Positions 44,576-56,500 of a stretch of 64,000 nt of DNA are shown one piece after another (the stretch's first letter is position 1; each line of letters opens with the position of its first letter). The DNA is from Amaurobius ferox (Eukaryota; Arthropoda; Arachnida; Araneae; Amaurobiidae), in the NCBI GenBank assembly GCA_951213105.1, contig OX578139.1:69936754-70000753 (forward strand). The letters run 5' to 3'. The notes beneath the pieces are model-generated. The model saw nothing but the letters and a program-made list of their open reading frames with translations. It was not told where the DNA came from and made no database searches. The translations under genes were made by a program, and so were the position numbers.

Positions 44576-47500
44576 CTATGTTTGAGCTGGGATGAAATTT
44601 TATGTGCAGATATATCATGTGGATTTTAAAATTGATGGAATTTTACTAATATACGTCATTTGTCTTCGAATTATTCAAAATTAGGGATTTTCATAAAATT
44701 CTTTTTTGTGGAGAAATTATAATTTAGTATAACTAGCATCTATAAAGTGAAAGCCCCAGGCCGTCCGGCTCGTCCAGAGGACTTAGAGCAACAAGATGGA
44801 CGACCGGGAAAGCATCTATAAAGTGTATTTTTTGTAATTTAAAAAAAAATATATATAGTTTTAAAAGCATTAAAATGTACTTTTAAAGCATAAAAAAATA
44901 CAATTTTAGAATCATTTCAAATCATGTTGCTATTGAAGTATAAAATAATCATTATTTAGAGAATATCTACAAGAACTTTTGTCAATAACCAAGGCATGTA
45001 TCAATAATGCATATAGTCGCGTTCACATTTGTCCATTCCCATATTCACATTCGGTGTTTTTTATTTTCACTGAAATAGTGTTTACTTGCAATAAATATGA
45101 AAACGGTGGTAAATTTTAAGCAGATGGTTTTATTCAAATTCACCATCTTCGCAGGTGCTACAATAACCAAGGAAAAATATGGAATTTTTAATAACTTTCT
45201 GGTGTGAATTTTATATTGGCACCAATTCTGCTATTTCTAACTTAAATTTTATTTGATTTTATTTATTGCTTGAGAGATAACAAGTAAATATTTATACAGA
45301 AATTATTTACTTATACCTTAGTTAAACCAAAAAAGAAAAATCTGATGTGGGCAGCACATGACTTTCCTTATATAATGCAATGAATTTACTACTTTTACAG
45401 TAAAAGAAAATAAGTCATTCTTATAGTGAATGCTTATATTCTTTCCAAGATATTGACATTTCGTCAATTGGTCGTCATTTTTATTGATTTAGCGTCATTT
45501 TTATCTATTTCGCTAGATTTTCGTTAATTTGGCAACATTTAATAAAGTCGCCAAGTTGGAGATTCCGCCAAACTCGTCGCCAAGCGTTGTGGGCGGAGAA
45601 ATAAGTTATTCTTATAGCAGATTGCCGTTCAAATACAAAAGTATCATTCAAAGTATCTTTCCTCAAGAATGGAACGAGCTAGATCTACGAGAATAATGTC
45701 ACCAAACTTATCGTATGATATTACATATGGAAAGTGAACATGTTTCTCAACAGTTAATTTTTTTTTATTTAATGGAATTTTTTTATAAATTGACTTGAAA
45801 AATGTGCAATATCTCGAGAAAGGTTCGTGCTAGCGGTCTAAAGTTTATGTTAATCGTTTTCTAAGGAAAAATTACATAAGAAATGTCTATTTGCGTAACT
45901 TTATTAAAGGTTGTGATTTTTTGATGACTTTTCAAAATTTCACTTGAAAATTTAGGGGTTCTGAACATTCGATTGTGTTTAAAAACAGCAGGCTTCCAGT
46001 ATTCACGGATTGTAATTTTTGTACCAAATTCCTTTCGAATAGCTCCATTCGTTCGTGAAATATCGTCTCCACAGACTCACTGGCACATACACACACTCAC
46101 ACACACACACACATACTTTCACACACACGGACATCACCTCAAAAATGTTCGATTCGTGATCAGAGGTGCTTGAAACGTGCTCTCCCGTCGAAAACTCGAA
46201 TTCGAATTTTCGACCCTGTCACAATACTTTCCTTATACATTATATGTATATAAGGAAAGAAATAACATTATTTTATTACCCCACGAAGTATGAGATTACG
46301 AAATATTAAGAGTGAAAAATTTTTTGTGTGGTACATTCATATCTATCAATAATATTTCAAAAAAGTATTTTATATAATAAATGATTTTTTTTTGACTAAC
46401 GTTTATCTTTAATGAAATAAAAATCCAAAAAGTTGCGCTGAATGAAATCGCAGCTAATTAACATAAATAGAACAAATGGAATCCGACTACACTCTATAAG
46501 CAAAACATCAGCTGTCTAAGTAGATAAAATAAAACTTAAAAAGGTGTGCATATTTAAAAATTAAAAATATATGTTTCTTCTATAGAAAATAAACCATATT
46601 GGCAAATATATAAATCTAAGTAAAATGTTGTTGTACTCTTTATGAACCAATTGACATAAAAAGAAAGTTTTGCCATCATATGCGAAAATGAGATAGTCAA
46701 ATTAAATAGCTAAAGATATTCACATAACAATTTTATTCTGTTGCATATGTAATAATAAAATGAAAATGAAGTTTCAAAATAAAAATAGATGATGACATAA
46801 AATGGATGTTTCGTTATCATATACGCAAATGAGGAAGCCGAAAATGTTTTACCGCATGTTCTAAGAATTGGACCGCACAATCCAATGTATCCTTTGAAAA
46901 ATACTTAATTGTACTAGCAGAAACTTCGAACAACAAGAAAAGCATACTCCAACATAAGACGGCGAGGCCTTTCCATCCAACATATGTGTCAGAAATAGAT
47001 TTAGCTAGGGCTCCCAAATATAGGAGCCATTGATTTCTCTAAATACAGGAGCCTTAGATTTCCCTAAATACAGGATCCCTAGATTTTCCTAAATACAGGA
47101 GCCTTAGATTTCCCTAAATACAGGAACCTTAGACTTCCCTAAATACAGGAGCCTTAAATTTCCCTAAATACAGGAGCCTTAGATTTCCCTAAATACAGGA
47201 ACCTTAGATTTCCCTAAATACAAGAGCCTTAGATTTCTCTAAATACAGGAACCTTAGATTTCCCTAAATACAGGAGCCTTAGATTTCACTAAATACAGGA
47301 GCCTTAGATTTCCTGGTTTTGACGTCACGTGCAAATGGTCAAAACTTTCTCTATACATTATACGAGTATGTAGGGAAAGAAAAAAAAAGTAATAATAATA
47401 AAAAAATTTACTTACTGAAAATGAAATTGCAATTCAAGTGAATTATTTTTTAAATATTTTTTTAAAAAATATACCCATTTTAAATCTATTGTTAATTCCA

Positions 47501-50500
47501 CTTATTCGAAGATAATATTTGTAGAAATAATATTTAGAATGTAATATTTTTTGCAATGGAAGGGAGAGAGAGAGAGCGCAGATCAAACGACATATATGTG
47601 GTGTTTAAAGAAAACAGCAAATGCTAGTCTTCAATAGGTCACTAAATATTTTGATGAGGTAATGCAGGGATGTATAAGGTACTCCAATTGTGCACGGGAA
47701 CGCTTTGCACATATAAGAAAAAATACTAATAAAGAATTTTGGTTTGATTTTTTTTCATTTTAAAACAGTATTTAAGACACAACGTAATAACTTTTCCAAT
47801 TAGGAACATCAGTAAAAAAAGATAGGAAATTTTATCTTCTGTCATCAAAATACTATGAACATTCGTATGAGATGGTGCAAAAGATTTTCAGCAGTTTCAT
47901 ATCGCATATAAGTTATTTTAACTGTTTTCTTAATGCGCGTTGATTGCATTAAAGACGGTGAGACAATGCTACAACCTGTAATATATTTGTTATTTACAAT
48001 GGGGAAATGTCAGTAAGGTTCAATCCAGTTCAAAAGAATGCAGTTTTAAACCGAAAAAATGCCAACTGAACAAGATGAATTTGTTTTGCAGAATCGAATA
48101 TATACATCCTTGGGACATAAAGTATAAATTGTGCGAGAAGCATATATAGGATTCCCCTAATAACTTTGTAAGGAAAGGTTCATGAGTGTATACATTAGGT
48201 CTTTTTATGGTAAAATTACTGGGACCGATTGAATACAGTGAAACCTGCAGTGAACAGTGAAATACGCAAAATACAGTTGACCACGTTTGTAAATTGTCCA
48301 CCTGTCTTAAGTTAAACCCTTCGACATGGAACCAAATATTGCCTATAAAATATCAATAGACAAATCTCTCTAACTTGGCCACCTGCCTATTTTGTATGTT
48401 GACCACCTAAATATTTGAAGCTTGGCATTGCAAACATCTTCTTTGTAAGTTGTCCTCTTGCCCAGGACTCTGGCATCTCATTTTCCTTATTGACTGTCAG
48501 TGAAAATTTATCGCCTCCCCCTTCTTCTTGGAAAACTTGTAACTTAGCATGGAGTATATCATTTTTCTTATTGATCTTGAGTAAAAATCTACATCCCCGT
48601 CTCCTTGGGAAACTAGTAGCTTAGCATAGAGTATTTCAAACACCTTTTTAAGCTGACCACTTATCTGGTAATTTCATTTTCCTTATTGATTGACCTTGAA
48701 TGAAGATATATTTACCCCTCATCTTTGAAATTAGTAGTTGTCACTGGAATGCACACAAATGGGATTAAAAGGACTTTATGCTAAGAGAGGCAAATCTTAT
48801 GCATTTTTATCACTCACATTGAAAAGAAAAATTCCTCAGTTGAATTGTATCCATATCAAACAAACGGTGTGCCAGTGACAGAGTAAAATTATATTTTGAG
48901 TGCTCTGTCCAGTAAAAAATCTTTCTAGCGAACATAAAATAGTCGAACATCAATTACGTACAATAATCGAACATCAGTTACGTGCAATAATCGAACATCA
49001 ATTACGTACAATAATCGAACATCAGTTACGTACATAACTCTGTTGTATTTCTTTCAGAATTGTGATGTTGCTACCAAACTATGCAAGTCTCAGCTGGATT
49101 GTCGACCAACTGAATGTTGTTCAAAGAGAATTTTTGAATTTGAAGCTTATTGCGTGCAAAGGAGACAATTAAGTAAGTAAATTTTCTTTGCTCCTAAAGG
49201 ATTTTTCTCGCAAATAAGGGGATACGACTCCTTACCACTACACTCATCGATCTTCATTTTCGAAGTATGCGCGCCGAAATATCAAAAGAAATAAACGTAT
49301 CTTTCCATTTTATTGTGTAAATGAATTTTTCCATCCCCGTAATTAAAATCTGATAGGGGCAACACATCCCTTTCCCTGCTGGACTCACATTCGCGTTCTC
49401 TTTATTTCTTTAATTCATTAAATTGAGTTTAATTGCACAAAATAACACTGAATTTGCACTTTTAATTTAATTTCTGTTTTTAACACTTTGCAACAAAGTT
49501 GAAAAGTGTTTATGACTTTGTTCATTCTGTCTGTCTGTCTGTCTGTCTGTCTGTCCTTTAGCACGATAACTGCCGTGAAAATGACATAATCAAAATGAAA
49601 TTTTAGTATGTTGTTCAGACGGTCTATAGGACCTGTGGGAATATAAATGAATAATATCACCCAATTAGTTTTGGATTGAACCCGGGTTGAAAAAATGGAA
49701 TACATTGAGCCCTATGGGACCTAATTTTTCAAGCATTTTTTAAGCGGATTTAAAATTCACAAATTGCTTCGAAAATTTTAGGCAATATTCATATTGTTCC
49801 ATAAAATATATAAAAAAAAATTCAGCGAAATATATTCAGTTGTTTTTTAAATAAAAATTAAAATAATAATAACACCTCTTATATGAAGCGATCACGTGTC
49901 CATGATATGAAACGATCACATGATCCACTTCAAAATGATATATGGCATCCATCTTGTGTCAAAATCGTGATTTTTAAAGTTCTTTTTAATTCATATTGAG
50001 TGTTGAATCCGTCCTAAAACTACTTTAATTTTGCCTAAATTCTGTGCATCTACATACTGAAACAACGCAATGACAATATATTTCAGTTTAAACGCTCTTC
50101 CAAATTTGATTATTTCTACTATTAAGCCTATTTTTCACCTATGTAAAATGTAAACAGCAAAATATGTAGAATGAGTTGTATTAGAATCGCTGTAATTCTT
50201 TAACACAAAATCATTTAGTCCATGGAGTCTGCTTAGCTGATATGAATGAAATATTCATTGATTTTAGAAAGAGAAGGACGATATTTTTCGCATTGAGTTA
50301 ACTTACTTGTAGCTCAATGGTCTTAATTTTTAAATAAAATGAATTATTATAGTATTGTGATGAATGACATGAATGGGGGAATTATTTATGAATGAAATGT
50401 TGCTTTTATAGAGAGAGCCAGGCGTGTTATTTTTTTATGACGTCATTTGAATGAATTTCAGTTGTTTTCGATGAAGTTTTCAAATATAATAAATTATCGT

Positions 50501-53500
50501 AGTATTATGATAATTCTAAAATTATTACCGAGGAATGTATCACATTTTAGAGATGTTTAAACCTGGCAATTTATACTTTGATGCCGTCATTTGAATGAAG
50601 TTAATTTTTTGCGATGAAGGTTTAAGGTGTCAAATATAATAAATTAATGTAGTATTGTGATAAGTTTTAAAATATTACCGAGGAATGTATTGCATTTTAG
50701 ACATGTTTAAATAAAATTGCATTGAAGTTGGAAAGTGTTTCATAATCAATGCTTTAAGCATGATTGATCATTCTTGTTATTTGTTAACGACATTTTTTCA
50801 AGGGCTGCTTAACAAAAATGCGAAAAAAAAAAAAAATATCTCAATAACGGTTAATCCTAGAGTAACGGGGTTGATCTTATTTTTTTCATCGTCAAAAATT
50901 ACGCATAAAGCCAACATTTAATTGATACATTTGAGCATATGTAGTCTTTTATTTTAGATTCTGGCGATTTCTTTAAAAAAGGCAGGTTCTTGTTTTCCAA
51001 ATCGTACCAAAATCTAACTAGCACCAGGGTCACCCACAAGGGTCTTATCTACCAAATTTTATGAAATTCGATCAATTAGTTTTCAGTTAGAGTGGATGCA
51101 TGCATTGTACAGACACACACACAGACACCGTGCTAAACACAGTTTTATCGTGTTCTAGAGGTTCCGAAACGTATAGATCCGTCGAAAACTCGAGTTGCGA
51201 TTTTCGGCATGATTCCAATACTTTCCCCATATATCACAATGTATTGCAGGGAAAGTAAAAATAAGAAATTAAAAGCAAAAACAAATTTCCCGACGTCTTC
51301 CCTTGCACATCAGTGACGTACGGAACTGTAGATAATAAATTTTACCACACATGAATTTAACGAAATTGAGGTTGTAGGATTAACAATTTCTATTCTCGAC
51401 TTCTTATTTCTCAAGCAGTGTCTTCTCCGGGGAAAGAAGAGTCAAAATTTAAATATCAGCCGCGCAGATTGCGGACGGTAGGGGAGCTGGCAATCAGGTT
51501 CTAAAATGGCGAGGTGCGAAGTACGAGAGGAGATGGCACGAGTTGATACGTAGAGAGTGGCGTATGTGGTTGCAGACGATGGAGAAAGTAGACCATGTAC
51601 ATTCTGATTTATTAATTGTAAATTACGTTAATGGAGTTTATTTTATGATTTCTACAATTTAAGAATAAGATTGTTGTTTTTATCAAAAGATGCTTGAGTG
51701 TTCATTCCGACACCTTTACAAGATTGTAGGAAGATCCAATTCTAAGTATATATATATTTATAAATAAATATGTAATATAAGTGTGAAAGTTATAAAATAC
51801 CAGAAATCACACTAATAAGGAGCGATGCTGCACTACAACGTGGATTTAAATATCATACCAGAAAAGTAGACAAGTAAAAGGAAGCAATATACCAAAAAAT
51901 GGCAGGGGGGTTGTGACCCCCATCTTGTGGGCTATGCCACGTTTTCATGTTCTGGTACCTCTTTTACATCTTTTTAAATTTTGATACTTCGGTATTCATT
52001 TCTTGCGCAATATATCGGCTACCGGAAGTGTTGTCTAAACGAAAAGCTTGCTTAACCGGGGTGTGGGGGTCACAATCCCCCCGGCCATTCTTTGGTATAT
52101 TACTTCCTTTTACTTGTCTACTTTTCTGGTATGACATATATATATATATAAATCTTATCAATCATCGTTCAAAATTGATATTATGCATAATTGTCGAAAG
52201 GAAGTGTAGACTGATGAAATAGTTTCGACAATTTTGCATAATATCAATTTTGGATAAGGAAAAGATTTATACATCGTTTTGATTTGTATCTGCATGCATC
52301 CTCAATTTCATGCAATTTCATGCGTGATTAGAATTTATTTTACCTTTTTACGTGCGCCACTGTTGTGTAGGGGAGGACATTGGAAAACTTTTTTTTTTAT
52401 ATATAAAAGTTTAATTTTTTACATTTAAGCTTTCATTTTTTGACGTAACTTACGTTCAAACCTATGTAGTATTATACACGGATCAACTGATTAGAACCAG
52501 GAGAACATTTCATTCGAAGACACATCGTAATTCACATAGAAAATGCATGAAAAGTGAAAAAAAAATAGTCATGACGTACGAAAATCACGTAACGACGCAA
52601 CGCAATGTCGTGGAAATGAAGATGAACAGACGGCAAAAGATACAGTTCTAAAATTTTGCTTATTAACTAACATAAACCCGTAGATGTGCAAGACGGGCTA
52701 AGAATTTCGATAAAGACCTTTGTTAATCAAATAATAATCAATAAAGTTTTGCATTGCCAGTAGAAGCAAAGATTTACTAGATCGATCCGAATTCTAACTT
52801 CTCTGTGATTAGTTACTAACAGAAACATCATAAATGTGGCCGAGGACAATGATAAATATGCCTTTGCCAATGATATGCTTTATTATGCATACGCCTTATT
52901 GTTGATTCTTATAAAAAGAGCGTTTCACAACTATTGTTGTCATGAACAATAATAATTAAAATGTAATTATTATCGCAGTTGACAATTATATTTCGTATTG
53001 TTGATTTTTATAGACAATTGAAAAAACTATGGAAATGAACTTTCAGAATTAGAACAGTATGTTAACTGTCTGTTTAATTGAAATCATTTAATTACTTTAC
53101 ATAAAGCGCATGCGGGCGCGGTAGCCCATTGGTTAGCGCGCTGGAGTTGCACTCGGTAGGCCCGGGTTCGATTCCAGCCACTGCCAAAACTGCCGCCGTG
53201 TTCACGCGGAGTACGATCACGTTAAACATGTGGGTCCGTAAGTCCTTCCGAGAGGTTGGTGGCAGGGGAAGGAGGGTACGGTCCCTGTGGATGCCTCCCC
53301 CACTGGGTTCCGGTCTAAATTGGGTGGCACTTCCCGGCCGTCCAAACAGTTACCTTACACCTTTCTGGTAGGTCGGACGGTCTGGGTCTCAACAACAACA
53401 ACATAAAGCGCATGCGTCGAGCAATTAGTTAAATCTCGAATTAAATATACACACGCACAAACACAGATTCGGTTCCTTACATTATTATAAAATTTCACTA

Positions 53501-56500
53501 AAGGGAAAACGATCTTATCCCACGAGGAATGAAAATCGAAAACTCTCTAGAGCAGTGGGTGTTGGAGCTTGGTAAAGGGTTCCACGGAGCTTGGTAAGGG
53601 GCTCCAAGGAGCTTGGTAAGAAGCTCTCCAAGGGGCTTGGTAAGAAGCTTCACGGAACTATTGAAAATAAAAGGACACTTTCACAAAAATAAATTTACGA
53701 TAAGTTTACGATATCTCCGGAATAGAAATAAAATCTCGCATTTCCATTTCAGAAAACCTTGTGCAAAATTTCCGCCTGATTACGATAATATTATAGCTCG
53801 CAACAAACAAGGCCTAGCTGACAGTAGATGAGGCCAAGGACTAATTAATTACGTTGGTGGGCCCCTACTAAGCATGTTAATATTTTATTATACCGTCAAG
53901 TGTAAATAAATATTTAAAGCAAATAGCATAGTGGACATCAGGACCATAGAATATTAATTTTGCTGAGATATTGGATAATTTGAATGGAATTTTCTTGCAT
54001 GCTACTGATATTCTCATTTTTAAAACTTCAGAAGTTTCAGGCCATTATAACAACATTTGAAGGCCCCTAAATTTAGGTGGCCTGTTAATAAATCTCGGCC
54101 ATGGCCACAAGGACTCATAAGTTTTCAGGAGTTTATGAATTCCTAACCTCGCAACAAACACCAGGCAATTTTTTTTCCATATAATTGCTTTTCTTCAGTT
54201 CTAGCCATAAAAATCATAATCTGTATGCATCTCTCAAATCGTTTCAACTCAAGCTTATTCTGAAATGACTTGAAACTGACAACGAGGACTTGGATGCATG
54301 TTGAATCCCATCTGATAGCTACCCGATCACCCAACTAGAAGTTTAGATAGTCAGAAATATGTCACGAACATGGCACTGTTTGGGAGAGCTCGCTTGCATT
54401 TAATGCACGGTTTATAACTGAAATTGGGATTTATTTTCAAGTTTTGGTAACTTGATATGCGCGTTTCCCTCTCTGCGTAGTCTGCCACAAGAGGCAACTG
54501 CCTCAGTCGCAATTTTCATATTTCTTTTTTTCATATTTCTCTAGTTTAACATTGAAATTCCAAATAATGAACTTTTGGATGTGATCCAGCGTCAGCCAAC
54601 TCTATTAACGCTTCGTCTGTTATCTTGGAGAAAATAGGAGGAGCAGTTATTTTTGTGTGAGTCAATTTATCACATCACATATATTTGATGCTTATAAATT
54701 TAACATTGGCACTCTAAAGCACTTCATGCCGTTCCTGCTAAGTTTAGTATTTTTAAATGGGCGTATTCTTCTTTCTTTTGACAATGCTTTCTCCATTCTC
54801 GGTCCTTCATTTTGTTCTCTAGCTAACACTATACATTTATACGCAACTTGCATTAAGCAAAGGTCGCTTATCAATGAAAGTTAATCACATCGCACTACAG
54901 AACAATATGTGAGAAACAACTAGACGACCAGTATAGCCAGGGCCGGATAAAGACTGTTTGGGGCTCAAAGCACAAACAATTTTTATGCCCCTAGGCAGAT
55001 GCGCTGATAATTTTCTTCCTGTCCGAAAAGAAATGCAATCTGTCCTCCCAAAGGTTTATATTGGCAAATTAATTCACTCATTTGATCGTCGAATGTCCCT
55101 TTACGAAGGTCTTAGCAACGCCTATGCCCTTGTATATCTTTATGAAAATGCTTCTATGCGACGGGCTCCAGAATTGTCTTTTAAAATTTTCGGAGGGAGT
55201 GATTTTAAAGAAACAACCTTAAAGAGCATCCGGTGTTTTTGTTTATACCTCTGACTGAAGTGTGCTGTTGTTGTTAAGACCCACACCGTCCGACCTACTA
55301 GAAAGGTGTTAGGTAACTGTTTGGACGGCTGGGAAGAGCCACCCAATTTAGACCGGAGTCCAGTGGAGGAGGCATCCACAGAGACTGTACCCTCCTTCCC
55401 CTACCATCAACCTCTCAAAGGGACTTACGGACCCACATGCTCAACGTGATCATACTCCGAGTGAACACGGCGGCAGTTTTGGCAGCGGAGGGAATCGAAC
55501 CCGGGTCTAACGAGTGCAATTCCCGCGCACTAACCACTGGGCTACCGCGCTCTGACTGAAGCGTATCGAAAACCCAAACCGTCCGGCTCGTCCTAAAACA
55601 TGAGCAGCAGTTTGGATGGTCGGAAGACTGAAGTACCCAGACCGTCCAACTCTTCCTGAGGACTTGGGCAGCTGTTTGGAAGGCCGGGAGAAGACTGAAA
55701 TGTGAAACATTTGTTCTAAAAGACCAGCTGCAAATTGAGGAAGTTCTTCACATAGCGAAAAATATGATTTAGGTATAAATTAGCAAAAAGCAAAAGCGTG
55801 TTGCGCTGAGTTTCAATTATAAACTCATCATGACAACTGCATCCTCAAAGCAGTTTGTTTATTTATTTGTGTTGAATTACGTTGTGTAAGTTTTTACCGA
55901 AGTTGATACCGACACAAAATACTATATTCAGAAGGTTCACTTCCATAGGAACCCATGGCAACATCTTTAACATGGGATTTCGCATAGACACTAGCGTTCG
56001 GGAAGCCAACTATCGGAGATGATGCAAACAAAGTTCAGCTGCTAGATTTGGCGATTATCACTCACTTGGCGATTTTAAGTTAATGCGGGAAAAAAATTAC
56101 GGAACTGTAATTTTATAAATTTTTAAACTATAAATATGATCAGCATTTAAAAATACTAGATATATATTTAATTCATGTATATATTATACATAGATATATA
56201 TTTAATTCATGTAATCATAAACTAAATAAAAAATTGACGCATTGCATCACTGTAAATCGTTATGCACCAAAAATTACAAGCTAACATACACAAAAGACTG
56301 AAATATTATATAATATTTTCAGTCTAAAAGGTATACTAGCGTGTTGATTGATAAATTGCTTAGTTCTTAATTTATTCTGGGATGCTGATCATATATATAT
56401 ATATATATATATATATTTTAAATACACTAATATTCTTATAATAAATAACAAATTTACATAAATGCACTATCAAAGGTGTGGAACTCAATCATTAATTACA

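Noticed and set aside
53115..53190. Host tRNA gene
   Set aside because: The A and B boxes are real, but the unit is a duplication-flanked, repeated SINE head without a good acceptor stem.
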